Assembly (NCBI GenBank): GCA_002329645.1
Contig: DCTS01000024.1
Coordinates: 1-17,595, forward strand
Direction of reading: 5' to 3'
Length of the DNA stretch: 17,595 nucleotides
Source of the DNA: Lachnoclostridium sp. UBA1434
Lineage (GTDB): Bacteria; Bacillota; Clostridia; Lachnospirales; Lachnospiraceae
Shown: in pieces, positions 1-7,463 of the stretch
Layout: each line of letters starts with the position of its first letter
Position numbering within the stretch: the stretch's first letter is position 1
Made by a program: the position numbers and the translations under genes
Notes under the pieces: generated by a model
What the model saw: the letters and a program-made list of their open reading frames with translations, nothing else
Told to the model about the DNA's origin: nothing
The model's database searches: none

Positions 1-408
1 GCCGATATGGATAACCTTAAATATATCAATGACAATTTTGGCCATTCAGCCGGAGATAAAGCCATTAAAGCTGTTGCAGACGCCCTCATGGAGGCGGCCA
101 GGGATGATGAAATATGCATACGAATGGGCGGTGACGAGTTTGCTGTTATCGGCATAGAATACACCGAAGCAAGGATGGAGGAATTCATCAGGACCTTCAA
201 TAATTACATAACAGTGTTTAACAGGGAGTGCAAGGAAGGCTTTTATGTTATGGTGAGCTACGGTTATTACATGCTTGTTCCGGATGAAGAAACCGACCTT
301 GAGGAATGCATAAATATTGCCGATGCCAGAATGTATCAGCAGAAATACAACAAAGAGGCAATCCGCTTAAAGAAGCTGGAGCAGAAGGCGGATTATGAGA
401 AGAAATAA
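1..408 (+). CDS. GGDEF-domain protein (diguanylate cyclase), 3' part
   Basis: This is the C-terminal 135 residues of a protein that begins before the window; the frame is open from base 1. It would make cyclic di-GMP from two GTP. The visible part is most of a GGDEF domain. It opens with the Mg/GTP-binding stretch ADMDNLKYINDNFGHSAGDK, followed by an intact RMGGDEF active-site loop (GGDEF at about bases 127-141) and the usual end of the domain (IADARMYQQK). The primary inhibitory site, normally RxxD five residues before GGDEF, reads RDDE, so feedback inhibition by c-di-GMP may be weak; this is inference. The last 20 residues are a lysine-rich tail after the domain. Any N-terminal sensor or membrane region is outside the window. 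The next gene starts 44 bases later. Confidence 0.93.
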   Translation, partial: ADMDNLKYINDNFGHSAGDKAIKAVADALMEAARDDEICIRMGGDEFAVIGIEYTEARMEEFIRTFNNYITVFNRECKEGFYVMVSYGYYMLVPDEETDLEECINIADARMYQQKYNKEAIRLKKLEQKADYEKK

Positions 409-452
409 TCGCCTGCTTTTGACAATATATATCAGAAAGGTTAGGAGAACCG

Positions 453-1991
453 GTGAACGGACTATATGATGAACTGGTCCGGTACAGCAGGGAGGACTAC
501 TATCCCTTCCATATGCCGGGACACAAGAGAAATATCGACATGCTGTCAATGGTTAACCCATATGCCATTGATATCACCGAGATAGACGGATTTGACAACC
601 TGCATAATGCACAGGGCATAATTAAGCAGCTGTCCGGGAGGATAAGCAAGCTATACGGGGCAGAGTATTCCTACCCGCTTTTGGGAGGAAGCACCGCAGG
701 CATACTGTCCGGAATATCTGCCGCAGTCGGCAGGGGAGCCGGTGTAATAGCGGCAAGAAACTGCCACAGGTCCGTATATAATGCCCTTGCAATCAGGGAG
801 CTTAAGCCATATTTTATATATCCCGGGAAAATCTGCGGAACGGATATTGATTCAGGGATACTTCCGGAACAGATTGAGGAGGGCTTCAGGCTCAATCCTG
901 AAATCAAGCTGGTTATCCTTACATCTCCCACATATGAGGGTATTACCTCCGACATACGCTCCATTGCCGGGATAGTCCACAGGAATGGGGCTTTGCTTAT
1001 GGTGGATGAAGCTCACGGAGCCCACCTGGGTTTTCATAAGGGCTTTCCGGAAAGCGCCGTACGATGCGGAGCCGACCTGGTTGTACAAAGCCTTCATAAA
1101 ACCCTTCCGGCGCTTACTCAGACCGGAGTGCTGCACTTAAACCGTAAAGAGCTTAATACCAGGCTGGAAAATTACCTTTCAATTTACCAAAGCAGCAGCC
1201 CGTCCTATCTTCTGATGTCCGGTATAGACATCTGCATCCGCTTGCTTGAGGAGCATACAGGTGAGCTGTTTGACAGATATTACAGAATGCTTATGGATTT
1301 TTACGATGCCACAGGCGGGTTAAAGCATCTTAAGCTGCTTGGCGGTGATAAAGCAGGAATACCCGGAGTGTTCCGCAAGGATCCGTCAAAGCTGGTTATA
1401 TTATCGGACAAGGCCGGCATAACCGGTTCACAGGTGTATGACGAGCTTTTGAACAGCTTCCGGATTGTCATGGAAATGAAGAGCTTCGATTATGTGCTTG
1501 GAATAACAAGCATATGTGATACCGGGGAAGGGTTTTTAAGACTTTTGGATGCGCTGAAGGTTATGGATGAAAAAGCCTGCGGCTGTAAAACGCTGCATAG
1601 CACACCGCAAGTCAAAACACAAGTCACGCCGCAGGGCACACCCCAGAGCGCGGTACAAGGTACACTAAAGTACACAGTACAAGGTTCACTCCGGGGAGAA
1701 GCACAAGGCATCCCCCGTGAAGGTTTGGCAGTGACAGGATACAGGCCGGTGCAGGCGCTGCCGATGCATGAGGCAATGGCCAGGAAATCAACCCCCCTGG
1801 GGCTTGAGGACAGCCAGGGCAAGGTTTCGGCAGGCTTTATATGCATATATCCTCCCGGCAGTCCGGTTATAGTACCGGGAGAAATAATTGAAGGGCCCGT
1901 AATAGAGCATATTACGGCGGCAATGAATGCGGGACTTGAAATCACAGGCCTGTGCGGTGATAATAAGGATATGCTTGATATAGTCTTTTAA
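453..1991 (+). CDS. Orn/Lys/Arg decarboxylase-like PLP enzyme (YaaO family) with an octapeptide repeat insert
   Basis: This 512-residue protein belongs to the short form of the fold-type I Orn/Lys/Arg decarboxylases. Visible landmarks are the N-terminal FHMPGHKRN (19-27), the PLP-phosphate region LLGGSTAG (76-83), the aspartate of VDEAHGAHLGFH (184-195) and the Schiff-base lysine K216 in SLHKT (213-217). The C-terminal domain resumes around residues 435-512 with the family hallmark YPPGSPVIVPGE (466-477). The substrate cannot be read from the sequence; B. subtilis YaaO is a similarly placed, poorly characterised relative. Between the PLP domain and the C-terminal domain lies an unusual low-complexity insert (about 377-430) that contains four 8-residue repeats. 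GTG is chosen as start because AGGAG at 443-447 lies five bases upstream and the sequence matches the family N-terminus from residue 5. It begins a same-strand cluster that runs to trmN6. Confidence 0.88.
   Translation: MNGLYDELVRYSREDYYPFHMPGHKRNIDMLSMVNPYAIDITEIDGFDNLHNAQGIIKQLSGRISKLYGAEYSYPLLGGSTAGILSGISAAVGRGAGVIAARNCHRSVYNALAIRELKPYFIYPGKICGTDIDSGILPEQIEEGFRLNPEIKLVILTSPTYEGITSDIRSIAGIVHRNGALLMVDEAHGAHLGFHKGFPESAVRCGADLVVQSLHKTLPALTQTGVLHLNRKELNTRLENYLSIYQSSSPSYLLMSGIDICIRLLEEHTGELFDRYYRMLMDFYDATGGLKHLKLLGGDKAGIPGVFRKDPSKLVILSDKAGITGSQVYDELLNSFRIVMEMKSFDYVLGITSICDTGEGFLRLLDALKVMDEKACGCKTLHSTPQVKTQVTPQGTPQSAVQGTLKYTVQGSLRGEAQGIPREGLAVTGYRPVQALPMHEAMARKSTPLGLEDSQGKVSAGFICIYPPGSPVIVPGEIIEGPVIEHITAAMNAGLEITGLCGDNKDMLDIVF
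1632..1727 (+). repeat. Four 24-bp in-frame tandem repeats encoding octapeptides
   Basis: Four consecutive 24-base units inside the decarboxylase gene start at 1632, 1656, 1680 and 1704. They encode QGTPQSAV, QGTLKYTV, QGSLRGEA and QGIPREGL (residues 394-425), with consensus Q-G-[TSI]-[PL]-x-x-x-[hydrophobic]. Every unit begins CA(A/G)GG(C/T), and the second and third are close at the DNA level. The flank just upstream (PQVKTQVTP) looks like a decayed unit. The whole unit length is a multiple of three, so copy-number change would keep the frame. Confidence 0.85.
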
Positions 1992-2027
1992 CGGCAATGA
2001 TAATCTTTAAGAGCGAAAGGAATTATT

Positions 2028-2615
2028 ATGGGCAAAATTTTTATTATACTTGGAAAGAGCGCGACCGGAAAGGATACAATATATAAGCACCTGCTTTCCC
2101 GAGAGGATTTAAGCCTTAAAAAAGTGGTAATGTACACCACGAGGCCCATAAGAAAGGCTGAGAAAGAGGGCGAGGAGTATCACTTTGTCAATGAAGAGAT
2201 TATGGAGGAGCTTATCAGCAAGGGGCAGGTTATAGAGTACCGCACCTATAATACGGTTTTAGGGAAATGGCATTATTTTACCGTAGACGATGGCCAGGTT
2301 GATTTGGACAGGTGTAATTATCTTATGCACGGCACCCTTGAAAGCTTTAAACGGATAAGGGACTATTACGGGCAGGACAAGGTTGTTCCGATATATGTGG
2401 AGGTTGAAGACGGCGAAAGACTTGTCAGGGCAATAAAACGGGAAAGCCGTCAGGAAAAGCCCAACTACGCTGAAGTATGCAGGCGTTATCTTGCCGATGA
2501 AGGGGATTTTTCCGAGGAAAATATCAGGAACCTGGGCATAAAGGCAAGATATCAGAATGATGACATCGGGATATGCTTAAGCAGGATAATATCGGATATA
2601 AAAAATATACTGTAA
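2028..2615 (+). CDS. Guanylate kinase-like P-loop nucleotide kinase
   Basis: This 195-residue protein has the length and core motifs of a guanylate kinase, which phosphorylates GMP to GDP with ATP. The P-loop is GKSATGKDT (9-17), with aspartate between the lysine and threonine, where canonical Gmk has GKST. The nucleotide-monophosphate motif YTTRPIRKAEKEGEEYHFV (36-54) holds the arginines and tyrosine that bind GMP. E70 is in place, but the usual Y-G-T segment that follows in Gmk is replaced by LGKWHY (78-83), so the substrate may differ. The lid region carries RAIKRESRQ. AAAGGAA at 2016-2022 sits six bases before ATG. In Bacillus this position, between yaaO and yaaR, holds thymidylate kinase and the c-di-AMP receptor gene yaaQ (darA). 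Here a Gmk-type kinase takes the place of both. It may be a second Gmk paralogue; no gmk symbol is assigned for that reason. Confidence 0.82.
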   Translation: MGKIFIILGKSATGKDTIYKHLLSREDLSLKKVVMYTTRPIRKAEKEGEEYHFVNEEIMEELISKGQVIEYRTYNTVLGKWHYFTVDDGQVDLDRCNYLMHGTLESFKRIRDYYGQDKVVPIYVEVEDGERLVRAIKRESRQEKPNYAEVCRRYLADEGDFSEENIRNLGIKARYQNDDIGICLSRIISDIKNIL

Positions 2616-2645
2616 ATGTACTGTTAAATGTGATATACTGTTAAG
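2608..2645 (+). repeat. Three short direct repeats TACTGT(T)AA at the gmk-like/yaaR junction
   Basis: Three near-identical copies lie in a row: TACTGTAAATG (2608-2618), TACTGTTAAATG (2619-2630) and TACTGTTAAG (2636-2645). The first covers the stop codon of the kinase gene and the last ends 29 bases before the yaaR start. The arrangement resembles a repeated operator or a small duplication. A weak -10-like TATACT (2634-2639) overlaps the third copy, but I see no convincing -35 element for it. Confidence 0.55.
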
Positions 2646-2673
2646 ACAATGTATAGTTGCATTGGAGGAAACC

Positions 2674-3114
2674 ATGGACATTAAGGTAAACCAGGCTCAA
2701 CAGATAAACCAGGCGGTACAGAAGGCGCCGGTGCAGGAAGCAGACGGCTCTTTTAAGTTTACCTTGGTTTCCCATATTGAGGAGCAGGAGCTCCAGGCAA
2801 GGCTTAATATGCTGCTGGAGGAAATCTCGGCTCATGGCAAAAAGATCTTAAAGCACATGGACATCAAGGACATGAAGCACTACAGGGAGCTGATCAGGAT
2901 GTTCATGAACGAGATCGTGAACCGCTCCCATAAATTTACCAGAGAAAACTTTTTGGACAGGAAGGGAAGACACAGGGTATATACAATGATACGGCTCGTG
3001 GACAAGAACCTGGACGAGCTGGCTGCCGAGCTTATAAAAGAAGAAAAGGACGAGCTTGCAATTCTTAATAAAATTGACGAAATCAGAGGATTGCTGCTTG
3101 ATATTCTAACATAA
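2674..3114 (+). CDS. yaaR: YaaR family protein (DUF327)
   Basis: This 146-residue, highly charged and probably all-helical protein matches the YaaR/DUF327 family in length, in sequence character (a central F-V-x-H-x-E-x-x-L-type segment, then the conserved stretch SHKFTRENFLDRKGRHRVYT at about 91-110, then VDKNLDELA) and in position directly before holB. The family has no established biochemical role known to me. ATG at 2674 is chosen because GGAGGAA (2664-2670) lies three to four bases upstream; an in-frame TTG at 2662 overlaps that ribosome binding site and is unlikely. There is no signal peptide or membrane segment, so it should be cytoplasmic. It is 20 bases from holB and likely cotranscribed with it. 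Confidence 0.87.
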   Translation: MDIKVNQAQQINQAVQKAPVQEADGSFKFTLVSHIEEQELQARLNMLLEEISAHGKKILKHMDIKDMKHYRELIRMFMNEIVNRSHKFTRENFLDRKGRHRVYTMIRLVDKNLDELAAELIKEEKDELAILNKIDEIRGLLLDILT

Positions 3115-3134
3115 CACGAAAGCATTGAGGTGGC

Positions 3135-4133
3135 ATGATGCAGGATTTTGGACAGATAGTCGGTCATGAAGGAATAATCGATCATCTTCAGAATTCCATA
3201 AGGGCAGGGAAGGTTTCCCATGCTTATATCTTTCATGGTGAAGAAGGTATGGGGAAAAAGACTCTTGCTTATGCCTTTGCCAAAACCTTGCAGTGTACGG
3301 AAGGAGGCGCCGTGCCCTGTACTGTATGCAAGGCTTGCATACAGTGTGATTCGGATAACCATCCCGATATCATCAGGGTTACCCATGAAAGGCTGAGCAT
3401 AGGGGTTGATGATATACGCAGCCAGGTAAATGCGGATATTATGGTTAAGCCGTATTCAGGCCCATATAAGATATATATAATAGATTCTGCGGAGAAGCTT
3501 ACAGAATCAGCACAAAATGCACTTCTTAAGACGATAGAGGAGCCCCCCGCCTATGCGGTGATCATGCTCCTTGTAAGCAATATAAGCCTTATACTTCCCA
3601 CCATACTGAGCAGGTGCGTAATATTAAACCTTAAGCCTGTAAGTTCAGATTCCATCAGGAAGCTTCTTATGGAACAGCATAAAATTCCGGATTACAAGGC
3701 GGAGATGGCGGCGAGATTTTCAGGAGGTAATATAGGAAAGGCCATCAGATATGCTGCTTCGGATGATTTTGAGCATAAAAAAGAGGATATACTGCACATA
3801 TTAAGATATATTGATGAAATGGAACTAAGCGAGGTCATGTCCGGCCTTAAGACATTGTCCGACAACAAGCCTTCAATAGAGGAATATCTGGATTTCATGC
3901 TGTTGTGGTACAGGGACATACTTATGCTCAAGGCTACAAATGATCCCAACCTGGTCTTATATAAGTCGGATTACCAGTTAATAAAAAAGCAGGCAGGCCT
4001 AAGAAGCTATGAAGAAATCGAAAAAATAATCGGTGCCATTGAAAAAGCCAAAATCAGGCTTAAGGCCAATGTTAATTTTGATATTGCTATAGAACTTATG
4101 CTATTGAAGATAAAGGAGAGAAGGAATGGTTAA
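3135..4133 (+). CDS. holB: DNA polymerase III subunit delta'
   Basis: This 332-residue AAA+ protein is the delta' subunit of the clamp loader, which loads the beta sliding clamp on primed DNA. Motifs: QIVGHEGIIDHL near the N-terminus, a Walker A loop GEEGMGKKT (35-43), a zinc-binding cysteine cluster with C54, C62, C65, C68 and an extra C71, the Walker B-type region IIDSAEKLTESAQNALLKTI, EEPP, and the SRC motif (ILSRC) that supplies the arginine finger to the neighbouring subunit. The C-terminal half is the helical collar domain. Two adjacent ATG codons (3135 and 3138) are possible; GAGGTG at 3127-3132 is spaced slightly better for the second. The gene sits between yaaR and ricT as in Bacillus, and its last eight bases overlap ricT, which suggests translational coupling. 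Confidence 0.95.
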   Translation: MMQDFGQIVGHEGIIDHLQNSIRAGKVSHAYIFHGEEGMGKKTLAYAFAKTLQCTEGGAVPCTVCKACIQCDSDNHPDIIRVTHERLSIGVDDIRSQVNADIMVKPYSGPYKIYIIDSAEKLTESAQNALLKTIEEPPAYAVIMLLVSNISLILPTILSRCVILNLKPVSSDSIRKLLMEQHKIPDYKAEMAARFSGGNIGKAIRYAASDDFEHKKEDILHILRYIDEMELSEVMSGLKTLSDNKPSIEEYLDFMLLWYRDILMLKATNDPNLVLYKSDYQLIKKQAGLRSYEEIEKIIGAIEKAKIRLKANVNFDIAIELMLLKIKERRNG

Positions 4134-5040
4134 TGTAATTGGCGTCAGATTCCGCAATGCGGGTAAGATATACTTTTTTGATCCCACAGGATATGATATA
4201 AAGACCGGCGACAAGGTTATTGTCGAGACGGCAAGGGGTATCGAGTACGGTCATGTGGTACTCGGACCAAGGCTTGTGGAGGAGGAGAGGATTATTCAGC
4301 CCCTGAAGCCGGTAATCAGGCAGGCAACGGAGGAAGACGAAGCAATTAATCAGAAGAACAAGGAAAAGGAAAAGGAAGCCTATGCAATATGCCTGGAAAA
4401 GATTAAGAAGCATGGGCTGGAAATGAAGCTTATTGATTCGGAATATACCTTTGATAATAACAAGGTGCTTTTTTATTTTACTGCAGACGGAAGGATTGAC
4501 TTCAGGGAGCTTGTAAAGGATCTTGCTTCCGTATTCAAGACCAGGATAGAGTTAAGGCAGATCGGAGTAAGGGATGAGACTAAGATTGTAGGAGGTATCG
4601 GTGTCTGCGGCAGGCCTTTGTGCTGCAATTCGCACCTTTCCGAATTTTCTCCTGTCTCCATAAAAATGGCCAAGGAGCAGAACCTTTCGCTCAATCCTAC
4701 TAAGATTTCGGGCGTTTGCGGCAGGCTTATGTGCTGCTTGAAGAACGAGGAGGAAGCATACGAGGAGCTTAATGCAAAGCTTCCGAATGTGGGAGACGAC
4801 GTAACCACTGCGGATAACCTTAAGGGGGAGGTCCAGAGTGTAAGCGTACTGAAGCAATTGGTTAAGGTCATAGTCACCCTGGAGAATGACGAGAAGGAAG
4901 TACGAGAGTATAAGGTAGAGGATCTTAAGTTTAGCCGAAGGAAGAAGAAAGAAAAAACAACAGCTATTGAGGATGAAGAACTTAAGGTTCTTGAGCTTTT
5001 GGAGAGAAGCGAAGGGAAGTCCCTGCTGGATGATGAATGA
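4126..5040 (+). CDS. ricT: RicT/YaaT (PSP1 domain), regulator of sporulation and RNA maturation
   Basis: This 304-residue protein is the RicT/YaaT (PSP1 C-terminal domain) family. In B. subtilis it forms the RicA-RicF-RicT (Y-complex), which carries iron-sulphur clusters, aids RNase Y-dependent mRNA maturation and helps phosphorelay-driven sporulation. Six cysteines sit in the two characteristic motifs: VCGRPLCC (C161, C166, C167) and VCGRLMCC (C198, C203, C204). These are the residues expected to bind the clusters, so the protein looks functional. A basic, coiled-coil-prone stretch (about 66-85) and a lysine-rich region (269-277) flank the core. Start is ATG 4126 with an AAGG/GGAGAG-type site just before. 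It overlaps holB by eight bases and the next gene by about eleven. RicA and RicF partners are not in this window. Confidence 0.93.
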   Translation: MVNVIGVRFRNAGKIYFFDPTGYDIKTGDKVIVETARGIEYGHVVLGPRLVEEERIIQPLKPVIRQATEEDEAINQKNKEKEKEAYAICLEKIKKHGLEMKLIDSEYTFDNNKVLFYFTADGRIDFRELVKDLASVFKTRIELRQIGVRDETKIVGGIGVCGRPLCCNSHLSEFSPVSIKMAKEQNLSLNPTKISGVCGRLMCCLKNEEEAYEELNAKLPNVGDDVTTADNLKGEVQSVSVLKQLVKVIVTLENDEKEVREYKVEDLKFSRRKKKEKTTAIEDEELKVLELLERSEGKSLLDDE

Positions 5041-5782
5041 TAATTATAGTGATTTCTTAAAGCCGGGAGAGCGGTTGGATGACCTGAACAGGAATAATTA
5101 CCGCATAATACAAAACACGGATAAATTCTGTTTTGGCATGGATGGCGTGCTGCTATCGGGGTTTGCCAGGGTATTGCCGGGAGAAAACGTACTGGATATG
5201 GGAACAGGTACGGGTATTATTCCAATTCTTTTGGAGGCAAAAACCGAAGGCAGGCATTTTACAGGCCTTGAGATACAGGCTGAAAGCGCCGATATGGCTG
5301 AAAGAAGCGTAGCACTTAATAACCAAAAAGATAAAATTGATATTGTAGTTGGTGATATCAAGGAGGCCTCGCATATTTTTGGATTGGCTTCCTTTGATGT
5401 TGTAACCAGCAATCCTCCTTATATGAACAACAATCACGGAATTAAAAATCCCGATGAGGCCAAGGCAATTGCAAGGCATGAAATCCTCTGTTCCCTGGAG
5501 GATGTTATAAGGGAAGCCTCAAAGGTTCTCAAGCCCGGGGGAAGGCTTTATCTTGTGCACAAACCGCATCGCCTTGCAGAGATAATCAATACCATGAGTG
5601 CATATAAGCTGGAGCCGAAAAGAATGAAATTTGTACATCCCTTTGTCCGCAAGGAGCCGAATATGGTGCTCATAGAAGGCATAAAGGGAGGCAGATCGGG
5701 CCTTAAGGTGGAGGCGCCCCTTGTGGTATATAAGGAGCCCGGAGTTTATACTGATGAGATTTATGATATTTACGGCTACTGA
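5030..5782 (+). CDS. trmN6: tRNA1(Val) (adenine37-N6)-methyltransferase, TrmN6/YabB family
   Basis: This 250-residue Rossmann-fold methyltransferase is predicted to methylate N6 of adenine 37 in a tRNA using S-adenosylmethionine. Counting from ATG 5030, the family signature ERLDDLNRNNYRIIQNTDKF (14-33) leads into FGMDGVLLSGF, motif I DMGTGTGIIP (56-65), and the amino-methyltransferase motif SNPPYM with NPPY at 128-131. The C-terminal part carries FVHPFVRKEPNMVLIEG, typical of YabB-like proteins. A longer frame exists upstream, but it lies inside ricT and does not match the family N-terminus, so I start at the ATGATG pair (5030/5033), with GAAGGGAAG at 5011-5019 upstream. In Bacillus yabA precedes it and yazA and yabC (rsmI) follow; none of these is here. 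Confidence 0.9.
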   Translation: MMNDNYSDFLKPGERLDDLNRNNYRIIQNTDKFCFGMDGVLLSGFARVLPGENVLDMGTGTGIIPILLEAKTEGRHFTGLEIQAESADMAERSVALNNQKDKIDIVVGDIKEASHIFGLASFDVVTSNPPYMNNNHGIKNPDEAKAIARHEILCSLEDVIREASKVLKPGGRLYLVHKPHRLAEIINTMSAYKLEPKRMKFVHPFVRKEPNMVLIEGIKGGRSGLKVEAPLVVYKEPGVYTDEIYDIYGY

Positions 5783-5825
5783 CTGCTTTACAATGAGGGG
5801 GTAACTGTCTTTTGGAGGTGTATCA

Positions 5826-7352
5826 ATGTTAAAGAGGGTACTGCGAACAAAAGAAAGATGGTTGATAGCAGCGCTGGCAGTATTAATAATACTTGCAATA
5901 GTTATTTATGCGATCAATTATATAAATTACAGGCATACGTACGAGGAACAGGCCGTAATGGCCGAGAATCACCTGGAGGCCGGTAATTATGAGCAGGCCA
6001 TAGAAAGCTATATAAAAGCATTAAGCATGAAAAACAGTGATTTGGAGCTTTTGTCATTAGGCCTGGCAAAGGCTTATATCGGTATCAATGATTTTGACAA
6101 GGCATTGGAGGTTTTAAGAAGCTGTTATCAGAAAACTCAAAGTGTCAAGGCAAAGGAGAAAATTGAGGAAGCAACAATACAAAAGAAGGAATATGAATAT
6201 ATTCAGACAATAGGGCGTGCGGATGCTTATTTTAATAATGCAGAATATGAAAAAGCCATATCGGAATATGAGAAGGCCAAGCTGATAAAGAGCAAGGAGG
6301 CTGCCTCATATAAGAAGATTGCCGAAGCATATATTGCCCTCGAAAACTATGCCGCAGCCGAAGAGGAAGTATTGAGGGGGCTTGCGCTTACGGAGAGTGA
6401 CGAGCTTAAGGTAATCCGGGACAAGGTGGACACATACCTGCTTAAGGCTCGATATGATCAGACCATAAATGCGGCGGCAGAATATATATATCAGGAAAAT
6501 TATCCTGACGGAATATCCAAATACCATGAGGCCATTGCCATCATGCCTTCGGAAGAGGAAGCCTATGTACGGCTTGCACAGGTTTACATATCTCTGGGTG
6601 AATATGAAAATGCCGTGGATCTCATAAACAGTGCATTAAAAAGAGTATCCGGCAGCGCGCTGAATGAAACCCTCAGTAAAGCCGAAGCCCTGATGGAAGA
6701 GGAAGAGGAGAGAAACGAAACCCTTAAGGAGCTGTATTCGGCCCTTCATTCACGGGACACCGACAAGCTGCTTGATATAATGGGAAGCTCCTTATTCATA
6801 GACAAGCTTGCCGTTGATACGCCGGTTTATTACAGCCCCTTCGGGGATACGGCATTAGAAGACTATGGAATGATTATTTATGACGATGAGAACATTTATG
6901 TAGGCGCACTGACCGACAACGGTATGAAGAACGGCATGGGGATACAATTCCAGGTGATTGATAATATCATAGAACAGGGCTGGTACTATTATCTCGGGGA
7001 GTGGAATCATGACATACCTTCCGGTTGGGGGAAAACAGCCGAATCAATGAAAAAGACGGCAGAAGGAAAAACACAGATCCGCCTGACCATTACCGAAGGA
7101 ACATATGAGAACGGACTTGAAGCCGGCAACATGCGCAAATATTTCTATATAGATGACGAAGAGGTGGGCAGTATCTCATATACGGCCACTGCGGGCAAGC
7201 CCGATCCTTTGCGTGATGAAGAGGGACAACCGATAACAAATGAGGAGCAGCGCAGCTATTGCATAGCAAAGCTGTTTCAGGACAAGAAATTCACAGGAGA
7301 ATATTATTATGTTCCCTACAATACCGTATGGGGAATAAGGGTATATAAATAG
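5826..7352 (+). CDS. Membrane-anchored TPR protein with MORN-like C-terminal region
   Basis: I do not recognise a named family for this 508-residue protein. It has a basic N-terminus (KR, RTKER), then one hydrophobic segment at about 12-32, so it is probably anchored by an N-in/C-out signal anchor with the bulk outside the membrane. Residues about 44-290 carry helical tetratricopeptide-like units, clearest at 44-67 (LEAGNYEQAIESYIKAL), 132-155 (YFNNAEYEKAISEYEKA), 160-185, 220-240 and 248-271. A glutamate run (290-295) follows. From about 335 the character changes to aromatic and glycine-rich beta sequence with MORN-like pieces: YVGALTDNGMKNGMG, YYYLGEWNHDIPSGWG and EGTYENGLEAGN. GGAGGTG at 5814-5820 gives a strong start. 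TPR units suggest a scaffold for protein partners; MORN repeats often occur in envelope or lipid-associated proteins. The real role is unknown. Confidence 0.8.
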   Translation: MLKRVLRTKERWLIAALAVLIILAIVIYAINYINYRHTYEEQAVMAENHLEAGNYEQAIESYIKALSMKNSDLELLSLGLAKAYIGINDFDKALEVLRSCYQKTQSVKAKEKIEEATIQKKEYEYIQTIGRADAYFNNAEYEKAISEYEKAKLIKSKEAASYKKIAEAYIALENYAAAEEEVLRGLALTESDELKVIRDKVDTYLLKARYDQTINAAAEYIYQENYPDGISKYHEAIAIMPSEEEAYVRLAQVYISLGEYENAVDLINSALKRVSGSALNETLSKAEALMEEEEERNETLKELYSALHSRDTDKLLDIMGSSLFIDKLAVDTPVYYSPFGDTALEDYGMIIYDDENIYVGALTDNGMKNGMGIQFQVIDNIIEQGWYYYLGEWNHDIPSGWGKTAESMKKTAEGKTQIRLTITEGTYENGLEAGNMRKYFYIDDEEVGSISYTATAGKPDPLRDEEGQPITNEEQRSYCIAKLFQDKKFTGEYYYVPYNTVWGIRVYK

Positions 7353-7413
7353 CATTTAAGGCCGTGAATAGGTTAACCTACCGATATGCAATTGCTTAAA
7401 TATATTGAAAGAT

Positions 7414-7442
7414 AAAAGGAGCTGTTAAAACAGCCCCTTTTT
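7414..7442. terminator. Bidirectional rho-independent terminator
   Basis: A hairpin pairs 7414-7425 with 7430-7441 with a single A/C mismatch; the core is GCTGT/ACAGC plus GG/CC. It is followed by five T on the plus strand (7438-7442), and the A run at 7414-7417 gives T on the minus strand. It lies 61 bases after the TPR gene stop and 22 bases after the end of the convergent abrB gene, so it can serve both. Confidence 0.8.
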
Positions 7443-7463
7443 ACATACATGACAATATGTATA

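Noticed and set aside
419..447. TTGACA before the decarboxylase gene as a promoter
   Set aside because: The -35 is perfect, but no -10-like hexamer lies 16-18 bases downstream; the region there is the ribosome binding site.
1490..1945. A 151-residue minus-strand frame over the octapeptide repeats
   Set aside because: It is an antisense shadow of the repeat region with a biased Cys/Pro/Ser composition and no start signal.
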